A stretch of 64,000 bases of DNA from Planctomicrobium sp051466335. GTDB lineage: Bacteria > Planctomycetota > Planctomycetia > Planctomycetales > Planctomycetaceae. Under the pieces are notes generated by a model. It saw only the letters and a list, made by a program, of their open reading frames with translations. It ran no database searches and had not been told where the DNA came from. The stretch lies in NCBI RefSeq assembly GCF_051466335.1, contig NZ_CP195793.1:2914001-2978000 (forward strand). The letters run 5' to 3'. The number at the start of each line of letters is the position of its first letter. Position 1 is the first letter of the stretch. Made by a program: the position numbers and the translations under genes. Below are positions 19,446 through 26,855 of the stretch, piece by piece.

Positions 19446-20998
19446 ACCTCGACCTCCTCGCCTTCAATCTCTGCCACAATCGCATCGATCTCCGAGCGCA
19501 ACTGATCGATCCTAGCCACCGTTGTTTTTAGGTCGGCGTTGAGCTTGCCAATGTCCACCTTCTCACGGGTGTCTTCGGCTTCGACATAGCTGCTGACCGA
19601 CAGGTTGTAGTCGTTGCCTGCGATCTTCTCAAACGCGACGGATTGAGCGAAGTGGTCGATGTTCTCCTTGCTGTCAAAAGCTTGCGTGATGGCTGCTCTG
19701 TGATGGTCTAACAGCACATTGTTATTGGTTTCCTTCTTGAACAGACCGCTGGCATCTATGAATTGGATGTTCGTGTCAGTTTTGTGCTTGGACAAGACCA
19801 AAATGTTCACGGCGATGGTAGTTCCATAAAACAAGTTGGGCGCCAGTGAAATCACCGTTTCCACATAGTTGTTATCTACCAGATACTTGCGGATCTTCTG
19901 CTCAGCTCCGCCTCGATAAAAAATCCCGGGAAAGCAGACGATAGCCGCTCGGCCTTTGCTGGAAAGATAACTAAGGGCGTGCAAGACAAACGCAAAGTCA
20001 GCTTTGGATTTGGGAGCCAGCACTCCTGCCGGAGCAAAACGGTCGTCGTTGATCAGGGTTGGGTCATCGCTGCCAATCCATTTCACCGAATAGGGTGGAT
20101 TGGAGACGATGGCATCGAACGGTTTCTCATTACCAAAATGGGGATCGGTCAGGGTGTTGCCCAACTGGATGTTGAACTTGTCGTAGTTAATGTTGTGCAA
20201 GAACATATTCATCCGCGCCAGGTTGTAGGTCGTGTGGTTGATTTCCTGGCCGAAGAAGCCCTCTTCAATGATGTGGTCTTCAAAGTGTTTTTTGGCTTGC
20301 AGCAGCAACGAACCGGAACCGCAGGCGGGGTCGTAAATTTTGTTGACTTGCGTCTGCTTGTGTAAGGCGAGCTGGGCAATCAGCTGGGACACATGTTGCG
20401 GTGTAAAGAATTCGCCCCCTGATTTCCCCGCGTTGGCCGCATAGTTAGAGATCAAAAATTCGTAGGCTTCACCGAACAAATCAATCTGATTGCCATGAAA
20501 GTCGCCGAAATTCAATCCGGCGACCCCTTTCAATACGGCTGCCAAACGAGTGTTTTTCTCTTTTACGGTATTGCCTAGGCGATTGCTGGTGGTGTCGAAA
20601 TCGGCAAACAGGCCTTTGATGTCGTACTCCGACGGATAACCATTGGCAGAGCCTTCGATGGCGGCAAAAATTGCGGCCAGATCGGTATTCAAGCTGTTAT
20701 TCGTGATGGCGCTGGCGACCACATTCGCAAAGAGTTGGCTGGGGTAAATGAAGTATCCTTTGGTTTTAATCGCATCGTCTTTGATTTCTGGCGTGATGAC
20801 GCTATCAGGCAGCTCGGCATAACAGATGCTGTCGTCACCGGCTTCGATGTAAAGGGAAAAATTCTCGCTGATAAAGCGATAGAACAATGTTCCCAGAACA
20901 TACTGCTTGAAATCCCAGCCATCGACTGCGCCACGTACGTCATTGGCGATCTGCCAAATCTGGCGTTGCAGGGCAGCGCGTTGTTGGGTGCTGGTCAT
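19442..20998 (-). CDS. hsdM: Type I DNA methyltransferase M subunit (type IC)
   Basis: HsdM methylates adenine in the target and with HsdS forms the protective methylase. The N-terminal helical HsdM_N domain (RQIWQIANDVRGAVDGWDF) is followed by the methyltransferase domain with SAM-binding motif DPACGSGSLLL and catalytic NPPYSVKW. I choose the ATG at 20998 (MTSTQQRAALQ) because family members begin there; the frame extends 18 codons upstream without similarity. This is the first gene of hsdM-hsdS-prrC-hsdR on the minus strand, each joined to the next by overlap or 1 bp. Base composition is visibly more AT-rich than the plasmid-like DNA to the right. Confidence 0.95.
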   Translation of the reverse strand: MTSTQQRAALQRQIWQIANDVRGAVDGWDFKQYVLGTLFYRFISENFSLYIEAGDDSICYAELPDSVITPEIKDDAIKTKGYFIYPSQLFANVVASAITNNSLNTDLAAIFAAIEGSANGYPSEYDIKGLFADFDTTSNRLGNTVKEKNTRLAAVLKGVAGLNFGDFHGNQIDLFGEAYEFLISNYAANAGKSGGEFFTPQHVSQLIAQLALHKQTQVNKIYDPACGSGSLLLQAKKHFEDHIIEEGFFGQEINHTTYNLARMNMFLHNINYDKFNIQLGNTLTDPHFGNEKPFDAIVSNPPYSVKWIGSDDPTLINDDRFAPAGVLAPKSKADFAFVLHALSYLSSKGRAAIVCFPGIFYRGGAEQKIRKYLVDNNYVETVISLAPNLFYGTTIAVNILVLSKHKTDTNIQFIDASGLFKKETNNNVLLDHHRAAITQAFDSKENIDHFAQSVAFEKIAGNDYNLSVSSYVEAEDTREKVDIGKLNADLKTTVARIDQLRSEIDAIVAEIEGEEVEV

Positions 20999-21278
20999 GG
21001 TGAAGTTCCTGTTTCGATTATTCTGATATGGTTTGCCTGGTGATCCCAACATGGAGGGATACGATGGAAGCTAGTGCTGTGGTGGCGGTTTTCTCAGGGT
21101 GCGTTCGAGCATGCTCGGCGACATTATTCTTGTTGACGTGACCCTGCTGTCCCAAGATGTTCCGGATTTGTTGAGTTCAGGCTGTTAAGTTCTGTTCGCT
21201 GTCGAACACGAACGATTTTCCTGACTTCGAGATACTGGCGACAGTATTCATTCGGCCCGTCTTCTGCTTTCAAGGATG

Positions 21279-21524
21279 TTAAGATGATTTATGGCGATTG
21301 TTTGCTGGCTGGCTGACTCGGCGAAGAAACTCGTCAAGATCAGTTTTCAGGAATAGCCGATAGCCATTCGCTGGATTTCGATGCATGGGAATCTTTCCGT
21401 CTTTCGCCCAAGCTCGCAGGGTGTTCTGAGAAATCCCCAGAATCTCGGCTGCCTCGGCCGTCATCACGTAATCACTGAGTTTTTCCACGGCTTGACTCCG
21501 TGTGAGAAATCCCCTCGTCTGCAC
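21279..21524 (-). CDS. Small MerR/excisionase-type helix-turn-helix protein
   Basis: The 81-residue product carries a winged HTH of the MerR/HTH_17 type: LSDYVMTAEAAEILGISQNT, then LRAWAKDGKIPMHRNPANGYRLF and DLDEFLRRV. Similar short proteins are common beside mobile elements and type I restriction loci, acting as excisionase-like or regulatory factors. It lies 281 bp upstream of hsdM on the same strand, so it may regulate that operon or be left over from an element. The start could also be an internal ATG at 21464. Confidence 0.75.
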   Translation of the reverse strand: MQTRGFLTRSQAVEKLSDYVMTAEAAEILGISQNTLRAWAKDGKIPMHRNPANGYRLFLKTDLDEFLRRVSQPANNRHKSS

Positions 21525-22122
21525 TCACAGCAGTCTACCAAAGTCTGCAACAAATTCGTAGCGGCCAAGGAATTTTGAGAATTCAGGACCAGATCCATCC
21601 ATCAGAGCCGGAGGTGGCTTCTGAGCGGGGGCTTTGAAATATGGCTGGACCGAAGGTCTCGATTGATCCCGCCCCTGGCCGAAAGGCCAAGGGCGATTGG
21701 TTCCCCCATCCGCCCGATGAAGTTCTGTTGGGTTTCCGCTATACCGATGTCGTTCTGAACGATCAACTGACCAAGGTCGCCCTGCTCGTGATGATACTGC
21801 CGTACTTGGATGCAATCTTCATGCAGGCGTTCCCCAGAGAACGCACCGAGTCATTTCTGGAAGGACACGGCGAGCTTTCGACTTCTTGGCTGCGGCAAAG
21901 ACATCCTGAACGAATTCCGCCAGAAATGCCTCACTGGCGAGTGAAACACCTGCCCGGCAGGTGGGGAGGCCATATCAGCAAACCACGCTTCCACACCCCC
22001 TGAAAATGCGATTACGGGGCATGTTAATACCGGGGGTGAGGTCGTCCTCCTGAATGCCATTCCGAACCGGTCGGCAGGTTCTGGCGGTTCGGTTTGTCCG
22101 AAATCGCCGCCTCTTCAACCAC
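21525..22122. other. Junction region without a recognised gene
   Basis: The region between the HTH gene and the replicon has several open frames on both strands (for example 21641-22003, plus) that match nothing I recognise. Composition shifts here from the AT-richer restriction locus to GC-rich plasmid-like DNA, so an element boundary may lie within it. Confidence 0.35.
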
Positions 22123-22297
22123 TTATCCCCAGCAGCCCCCTCGCCAACTACAGGAAGAAATCTATAGGTTACTTACTATAGGTTTTACGGGGGGGCAATT
22201 CAGCGCATGATTATGGGGAACAGAGGGGGGTGATTCAGCGCACCAAGGGGGGACGATTCAGCGTGGATAACTTTCCCCTTCCCCGGAGTTATCCACA
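22123..22297. other. Candidate plasmid replication origin (iterons, DnaA boxes, AT-rich stretch)
   Basis: Three direct repeats of the form GGGGGG-NN-ATTCAGCG start at 22190, 22225 and 22247; the third overlaps the repA stop. A perfect DnaA box TTATCCACA lies at 22289-22297. Eight-of-nine matches lie at 22123-22131 (TTATCCCCA) and, inverted, at 22262-22270. An AT-rich stretch at 22157-22188 has a direct repeat CTATAGGTT (22162, 22176). Together these resemble an iteron-type origin placed just 3' of its initiator gene. Confidence 0.55.
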
Positions 22298-23262
22298 GGT
22301 GAGGACTGGGAGGTGGTTCCAGACAGACTGACTTGAGTCCGGCTGATCGGTGGCGGCGATTCGTAGAGCCGGATGCCGCCGATCACTTCTTCGATTCGGG
22401 CGTCGGGATAGACCAGCCAGACTTTCCGGAGAACGGCTTTGAACTCCCGCTTAAAATCCTTGGACGTGGCGTATTCCTGGCCGAACTGGTCACGGAGATT
22501 GTCCCAACTGAGCATCACGCCACCGGACTGTTTGATCCGGCAGAGCCGGTGGGCCAGCCAGGTGTAGATGTCCAGGGCCAGCGACGAATGCTTCAAGGCG
22601 GCCAGTGCCCGGTGATCGAGCGGAACGGCATGGTGAGTCAGGGTGTCGTAAAATTTCTGGGAGAGTTCGAGGACTCCGGGCCACAGCGTTTGCTGTTGCC
22701 CATCATGGTGCAACCAGGCTTCGAACCGGTCGATCGGTTTGGCGTCGACCGTGACCACCCTCCCCTCGGCCGCCATGCCGATCGTCAGACGGCAGGCCGC
22801 GAGGGCTTCCATCTGCTTGCGGAACACGGCGTAGCCTCCGCGTTTGCCGCCGCTGGTGGAGATCCCCAGCATTTGCAGGAATTGCCGCATACTGTCGCCC
22901 AGTTCCACTGTTCGATTTTTCGTGCGGATTGCTTCGGAGCTGAGATGCACCATGACGAGACGCGGAGTCGTGCCGTAAGGCATGGGTTTCTCTTCCCAGG
23001 CCTGACCGTTCCAGAGTTTGCCTGCTTCCAGCAGAATGCTGAACGGGCCGTTGTTCCGTTCAAAGGTCCGGGTCTCAGTTGCTTTGCGAGGTAAACCGAC
23101 CTGACACATCACCGTGTGCAGAAAATCCGACCGGTCGGGGCGCTCGGTAACAATCCGGTCGTGGGCCGCGACCAACCGTTCCGTGACTGGCGTCGGTTTC
23201 AGGCGAGTCTCTTTTGCCTTGGGCTTCAGAGACTGCCAGTCTTCAAAATCATCCTGATCCAT
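22258..23262 (-). CDS. RepA-like plasmid replication initiator
   Basis: The 334-residue protein resembles the plasmid-encoded RepA family. Family-like stretches include RNNGPFSILLEAGKLWNGQ, PYGTTPRLVMVHLSSEAIR, ALKHSSLALDIYTWLAHR and the C-terminal winged-helix portion LRDQFGQEY...FKREFKAVLRKVW. It would bind repeats in the adjacent origin and open the DNA for host replication proteins. It is third in a minus-strand cluster parA - RHH - repA, the canonical plasmid core, with candidate iterons at its 3' end. No truncation is visible. Finding it inside a chromosome-like context indicates that the element was, or can become, an autonomous plasmid. Confidence 0.8.
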   Translation of the reverse strand: MDQDDFEDWQSLKPKAKETRLKPTPVTERLVAAHDRIVTERPDRSDFLHTVMCQVGLPRKATETRTFERNNGPFSILLEAGKLWNGQAWEEKPMPYGTTPRLVMVHLSSEAIRTKNRTVELGDSMRQFLQMLGISTSGGKRGGYAVFRKQMEALAACRLTIGMAAEGRVVTVDAKPIDRFEAWLHHDGQQQTLWPGVLELSQKFYDTLTHHAVPLDHRALAALKHSSLALDIYTWLAHRLCRIKQSGGVMLSWDNLRDQFGQEYATSKDFKREFKAVLRKVWLVYPDARIEEVIGGIRLYESPPPISRTQVSLSGTTSQSSPVDNSGEGESYPR

Positions 23263-23298
23263 CGCAATTACAGAGAATCGTGGAATCGTGTTTCTGTA

Positions 23299-23565
23299 TT
23301 ATCGCCATTCCGTGTCATGGCTACTCCCCGACTTCGTTGGTTCGTCAAAACGCTTATCCAGTAGCTCTCGAATGACGTCGGCCATTTTCAGTCCCTGCAA
23401 GGCACACTGACTTTTGACTCGTTGATGCAGCGAAATCGGAACATCAATCGTCAGCCGTTTGACTGGTTCGCTGGAAATGTTGCCGTTGCGGTCGTTGACC
23501 CAATGATCGGGAGAGGTCGCTCCGGGACGGCTGGTCGGTTTGCCGGAAAAAGGGACCTTCTTCAT
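23299..23565 (-). CDS. Ribbon-helix-helix partition protein (ParG-like)
   Basis: This 88-residue protein has a disordered basic N-terminus (MKKVPFSGKPTSRPGA) and a C-terminal ribbon-helix-helix fold: strand KRLTIDVP, then helices SLHQRVKSQCALQGL and KMADVIRELLDKRF. The same design is seen in ParG, which binds the centromere and stimulates its ParA/ParF ATPase. Its start overlaps the stop of the upstream parA gene (ATGA), and repA begins 36 bp downstream. It probably also autoregulates the cluster. Confidence 0.75.
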   Translation of the reverse strand: MKKVPFSGKPTSRPGATSPDHWVNDRNGNISSEPVKRLTIDVPISLHQRVKSQCALQGLKMADVIRELLDKRFDEPTKSGSSHDTEWR

Positions 23566-24191
23566 GCCATCAGCTCCAGAATGTCATCGACCAGGGATTT
23601 GATCTCCTTACCTGCAACGTTGCTGGGAGCCGTTTCAAAGACCGTCTGTCCCTGGGCAGCCGATTCCGCCAGGGCAACTCGCTGGCAGATGGCCGTTTCC
23701 AGAACGGGAATCGGATATTCGGCCAGTGCCTCGATGACATCCCGTCCCAGAGCCGTATTTACGATTTTACGATTAATGACAAATGCAGATTTCAGTGCCG
23801 GTTTGAAGACCGTTGCTTCCTGGAGCATGTCCACGATTTCCTTGGCGGCCCAGACGTCATACGGCGAAGGCTGCACCGGGATCAGAATCAGGTCGCTGGC
23901 CATGATCGCCGACCGGGCGACGTCATAGACTCGTGGCGGTCCGTCGATGATCACGGTGTCATACCCCTTGGCCAGCGGCGGCAATTCCTTGTGAATGGAT
24001 GCCTTCGGCAGACCGGCGACCGGAAACAGCGGTTCCCCATGTCGGGCAGCGGCCCAATCAAGTGCGGAGCCTTGCGGATCAGCATCGACCAGCAGCACTT
24101 TCTGTTTACGTCGTGACAGGGCATCCGCGACATGGACAGCCAATGTTGTTTTCCCAACGCCCCCCTTCTGATTCAAGAATCCGATAATCAT
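23562..24191 (-). CDS. parA: ParA/ParF-type partition ATPase
   Basis: The product (209 residues) is a short, type Ib ParA without an N-terminal DNA-binding domain. It begins MIIGFLNQKGGVGKTTLAVH with the deviant Walker A lysine pair, then LLVDADPQGSALDWA (Walker A') and VIIDGPPR (Walker B). It would segregate the plasmid form by ATP-dependent movement on the nucleoid with the RHH partner encoded next. It is the first gene of the parA-RHH-repA cluster. Repeats upstream (24210-24335) are candidates for the centromere and operator. Confidence 0.9.
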   Translation of the reverse strand: MIIGFLNQKGGVGKTTLAVHVADALSRRKQKVLLVDADPQGSALDWAAARHGEPLFPVAGLPKASIHKELPPLAKGYDTVIIDGPPRVYDVARSAIMASDLILIPVQPSPYDVWAAKEIVDMLQEATVFKPALKSAFVINRKIVNTALGRDVIEALAEYPIPVLETAICQRVALAESAAQGQTVFETAPSNVAGKEIKSLVDDILELMA

Positions 24192-24549
24192 AACCCTCCG
24201 TAAATGTGGTTTTGCAGAAATACGATTTTCTGCCTATCACCATTTGCGGAGATGGTCAAACACAGAATTGCAGCGAGGCGATTTTGCAGTTTTCTGTATC
24301 GTCGTATTTCCGTAATTGCGATTTTCACGGTGAAAAAATTCCTAAGCTCTGCTTAGGGGAGACGTCTGATGGGAAATTTCAATCAGCCTTTCTCAACATC
24401 TCGTTTTCAACATGCTTTGGCAGTGGAGATTCAGGGCGATCTGATGAAGCCAGTTCAGCTCCTGACTGTCAATCAGAAATGACGTGACAGGCACATCAGC
24501 CCTGCTATACCGGACACGATGAAACTAACGTGTCACGGAAGAAGACCGT
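24192..24549. promoter_or_regulatory. Candidate centromere/operator region upstream of parA
   Basis: The region holds an inverted repeat GCAGAAA-N6-TTTCTGC at 24214-24233. The motif GAAATACGA (24217-24225) recurs inverted as TCGTATTTC at 24302-24310, and CGATTTT recurs three times. Such clustered short repeats directly upstream of a ParF/ParG-type pair fit a parS site that doubles as promoter operator. No gene is recognised here. Confidence 0.45.
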
Positions 24550-24756
24550 ATGCAAAGGAAGCGGGAGGAAAAGGAGCGTCAGGAGTCACGCTGGATGGCA
24601 TTCCTGGAATGGTTCTTCACCTTGTTCATGGGGCTGACGACGATCGTGATGGGATTCCTCTCGATCCTGCCGGATTTATCCCCGATTCCCACACTTGGGG
24701 GCGTCGCTTTGGTCAGCATCGTGCTGGCCTGGCGATGGTCCGGTCGAACCGATTGA
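24550..24756 (+). CDS. Small membrane protein, unknown
   Basis: This 68-residue product has a charged N-terminus (MQRKREEKERQESR) and two hydrophobic segments (about 17-41 and 49-62). It is not recognised. Its 3' end overlaps the end of the minus-strand gene at 24676-24918, which weakens the case; the strong charge/hydrophobic pattern supports it. Confidence 0.4.
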   Translation: MQRKREEKERQESRWMAFLEWFFTLFMGLTTIVMGFLSILPDLSPIPTLGGVALVSIVLAWRWSGRTD

Positions 24757-24918
24757 GGAACCACCGGAATTCCGTTTCGCCAACTCGGCCTCGTAGTAGC
24801 GATAGGCTAGCTGGCGGGTGGTGTCCTGGTCCGGGACACCATCACACTGGATCGCCAGTTCGACGTAGGCGGTGAACGCGCATCCGTGGAACAGATCATC
24901 AAGGAGCAGATCGTCCAT
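24676..24918 (-). CDS. Small acidic hypothetical protein, last gene of accessory operon
   Basis: The 80-residue product starts MDDLLLDDLFHGCAFTAYVE and continues with DTTRQLAYRYYEAELAKRN. Its composition looks like a small helical adaptor, and it is of a type I associate with planctomycete mobile elements, without known function. It is the last of seven short minus-strand genes (26855 down to 24676) around a DNA methyltransferase. The frame extends upstream, but the ATG at 24918 lies just past the preceding stop and is preferred. Confidence 0.6.
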   Translation of the reverse strand: MDDLLLDDLFHGCAFTAYVELAIQCDGVPDQDTTRQLAYRYYEAELAKRNSGGSSIGSTGPSPGQHDADQSDAPKCGNRG

Positions 24919-24922
24919 CGGT

Positions 24923-25234
24923 TCAGGCTCGGTGGATCTCGGGGGCAAGGAAGACTTCCCAGTCGCCATAGAACTGGCCATCCCATTCAATCAGGTCGTC
25001 GTTGACCGTCAGCCAGAGCTCCTCATCGTTGGTCTCGCCATGCAATCGGATCGTGGTGAGATAGGTCAACACGACTCCGGAGAGGGGGCCGAACGTGGGG
25101 CCATCGAAGCCCCAGTCCTCTAGTTGGTCGGTTGAATCATTCCGGCCGTGATACAGCCTGACATAAAGTTTTCCGGGAATCAGTGGTTCTGTGTTCGGAT
25201 GGCACAGGAAGGGAGTCTCGATCAGCTGGCTCAT
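24923..25234 (-). CDS. Hypothetical protein, accessory operon
   Basis: This 103-residue protein is not recognised. It begins MSQLIETPFLCHPNTEPLIP and is rich in beta-strand-forming stretches with many Trp, Asp and Glu near the end (DEELWLTVNDDLIEWDGQFY). Its ATG at 25234 overlaps the stop of the upstream 56-residue gene (ATGA), which fixes the start and places it in a translationally coupled string. Confidence 0.65.
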   Translation of the reverse strand: MSQLIETPFLCHPNTEPLIPGKLYVRLYHGRNDSTDQLEDWGFDGPTFGPLSGVVLTYLTTIRLHGETNDEELWLTVNDDLIEWDGQFYGDWEVFLAPEIHRA

Positions 25235-25404
25235 CACGGCCTCTTATTGTCGATCGGTTGCCGTTCCTGCATACCATCGGGCAGGATTACTTTAATCCAG
25301 CTGCGACGTTCGATAAGGGCATACAGAATTCGGGAGAGAGCTTCGGCATGTTCCCGATCCTGGGCGACAATGTCGATTTCGATGCGGAGGCGGTCGTGCT
25401 TCAT
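25234..25404 (-). CDS. Hypothetical 56-residue protein, accessory operon
   Basis: A short gene begins MKHDRLRIEIDIVAQDREHA and continues AEALSRILYALIERRSWIKV. It overlaps its neighbours at both ends by ATGA junctions (start with the methyltransferase stop, stop with the next start), which strongly supports it despite its size. It looks like a small alpha/beta protein with no recognised family. Confidence 0.65.
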   Translation of the reverse strand: MKHDRLRIEIDIVAQDREHAEALSRILYALIERRSWIKVILPDGMQERQPIDNKRP

Positions 25405-26171
25405 AGGCGGTTCCTTTCCAGTTGTGGTTTCTCAAAGATCATGCACGTATCGTGAAGTCCAGGGATAAAACTGGAGCGGTAGACTTTGCGGGAACTGCTG
25501 GCCCCGTGGCTGAACCGGATGATGTCGGTGCAGCACTGCCGGAGACCATTGGCAAACGCCTGTCGCTTGGTGTGCCAGGTGAGGGGAACGAACCCTTCGT
25601 CCCGGTCGCAGTAGTCACCCATCAGGATGGCCAGTTTGCCGTTCGGCTTCAGAGCCTGGGCTGAGTTCCGGATGAACTGGCCGTAACGCTTCAGGAAGTG
25701 ATCGAGCGTGGGAGAGCGGGACAGATCGCGTGGATCGTCGGCGTAGAGTTTCTGGCGCCAGTACGCGGGGTGTGCCCAGATGAAGTCAAACGTCTCGGCC
25801 GCCGGAGCATTCTCAGTGCTGCATGCGTCGTATCCCTGATGGATGTCGAATGACAGACAGGGGATGTTGAGTTCCTGGCAGACGTCGGCACAAGTTCCCG
25901 ATCCGCTCATCGGATCAAACACCAGTCCTGGCTGGAAGTAGAGCAACAGGTCTTTGATGAGATTTCCGCCGCAGTTGCCGGGGTAGCTGCGATCACCGTA
26001 TTCCCCTGCCCGGTGGAAGTGATACAGGCTGGTCAGGTGAGGGACGGGACTCCCGTTGCGGGGAGCCACCGGCAGCCGGGCATATTCCGGAGTGGTGTTT
26101 CGGGGGGAGATATCCCCTCTCTGCTGCATCCGGGCTGCGTAGAACGGGTTGATGGGATTGATCGTTCTCAT
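25401..26171 (-). CDS. Solitary DNA methyltransferase-like protein with variant motif IV
   Basis: The 256-residue protein has a SAM-binding motif FDPMSGSGT at 85-93 and the following acidic loop LSFDIHQGYD, as in N4-cytosine/N6-adenine methyltransferases. The catalytic motif IV, normally (D/N/S)PP(Y/W), appears as H134-P-A-Y137-W (IWAHPAYW), so activity may be altered. No restriction partner is adjacent. On an element with a relaxase and ArdC, a plausible role is protecting DNA from host restriction. It is ATGA-coupled to genes on both sides within a seven-gene minus-strand string. Confidence 0.75.
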   Translation of the reverse strand: MRTINPINPFYAARMQQRGDISPRNTTPEYARLPVAPRNGSPVPHLTSLYHFHRAGEYGDRSYPGNCGGNLIKDLLLYFQPGLVFDPMSGSGTCADVCQELNIPCLSFDIHQGYDACSTENAPAAETFDFIWAHPAYWRQKLYADDPRDLSRSPTLDHFLKRYGQFIRNSAQALKPNGKLAILMGDYCDRDEGFVPLTWHTKRQAFANGLRQCCTDIIRFSHGASSSRKVYRSSFIPGLHDTCMIFEKPQLERNRL

Positions 26172-26431
26172 TGTTCTTCTCCTTCCTGTTGGTGTTGAGT
26201 GATCGCGGATCGCAGATGTGGCTCGTAGTGGTCTCCTCGAAACGAATTCGAGCCGAAGGCGACATCCTCGAAAGCCAGCTTGTCGAGGTTGAAGACCGCG
26301 ACCTGGTGCTTCTGCTCGAAAACAATGCCGACCATGCGCCCCTGGCTGGAGTCCCGGAAAATCAGGACATGGAAGGGAGAGCCGCAGATCCCGTTGCGGT
26401 GATACTGGATGGCGTCAAAGGTCAGTTGCAT
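26168..26431 (-). CDS. Hypothetical protein, accessory operon
   Basis: This 87-residue product begins MQLTFDAIQYHRNGICGSPF and shows a compact beta-rich pattern (HVLIFRDSSQGRMVGIVFE, VAVFNLDKLAFEDVAFG) with a charged tail. No family is recognised. Its stop overlaps the methyltransferase start (ATGA). The frame extends upstream, but the ATG at 26431 sits just after the preceding gene and is preferred. Confidence 0.65.
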   Translation of the reverse strand: MQLTFDAIQYHRNGICGSPFHVLIFRDSSQGRMVGIVFEQKHQVAVFNLDKLAFEDVAFGSNSFRGDHYEPHLRSAITQHQQEGEEQ

Positions 26432-26442
26432 GGTTCCCTCTC

Positions 26443-26592
26443 TCACTGAAAGCTGTTGAGCTGGAGGCGGAGTTCCTGGAACTCGCGGTCCAGTTCTTCG
26501 TGCTCGTCGAAGTCGATGTCGCATCCGGCAGAGAGCAGATCGGTCAGTTCGTAGAGTCGGAATTGCAGGCCGTGATGATCGGTATAGGTCAT
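26443..26592 (-). CDS. Hypothetical 49-residue acidic protein, accessory operon
   Basis: A short gene reads MTYTDHHGLQFRLYELTDLL and ends ELDRECQ-like (EELDREFQELRLQLNSFQ), an amphipathic helical pattern. A purine-rich ribosome-binding site (CGAAAGGAAT on the minus strand) precedes the ATG by a few bases. It lies between two better-supported genes of the same string. Function unknown. Confidence 0.55.
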   Translation of the reverse strand: MTYTDHHGLQFRLYELTDLLSAGCDIDFDEHEELDREFQELRLQLNSFQ

Positions 26593-26615
26593 AATTCGAT
26601 TCCTTTCGATAAAAT

Positions 26616-26638
26616 GGGGCAGGCGGCGAACCTGCCCC
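26616..26638 (-). terminator. Intra-operon hairpin (terminator or attenuator)
   Basis: The 8-bp perfect stem GGGGCAGG/CCTGCCCC with a 7-nt loop lies just after the stop at 26646. On the minus strand it is followed by ATTTT. The T-tract is short, so it may only partly terminate and reduce expression of the downstream genes. Confidence 0.55.
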
Positions 26639-26645
26639 GGTTGAG

Positions 26646-26855
26646 TTATTCCTTGGTTTCGCTGGCGATGCGGAGCGTCACGCGGCCGTCAAGCGGGACG
26701 CACTCCAGTTGGATGTTGGACCCTTTGCCGTCGGCATGAGGCCAGACGCTGCCGATGCGGGTCCAGAACCCGTTTTTGTTCTCGCCACGGTCACGCACCT
26801 GATAGGCGATGTGGCTCGGTGTTTTGGAGCTGGAGGTTTTCGAGTTGTTGGACAT
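26646..26855 (-). CDS. Hypothetical protein of a type often found near relaxases
   Basis: The 69-residue product begins MSNNSKTSSSKTPSHIAYQV, followed by RDRGENKNGFWTRIGSVWPH and DGKGSNIQLECVPLDGRVTLR. The pattern with tryptophan-rich WTRIG..WPH..GKG.N.QL is typical of small conserved proteins encoded beside conjugative genes in many bacteria, including DUF736-like types; its role is unknown. It is the first gene of the minus-strand accessory string and is divergent from the relaxase gene. Confidence 0.65.
   Translation of the reverse strand: MSNNSKTSSSKTPSHIAYQVRDRGENKNGFWTRIGSVWPHADGKGSNIQLECVPLDGRVTLRIASETKE

Noticed and set aside
21641..22003. 120-codon plus frame between the HTH gene and the replicon
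   Set aside because: No family features and the opposite strand is also open; insufficient support for a gene.
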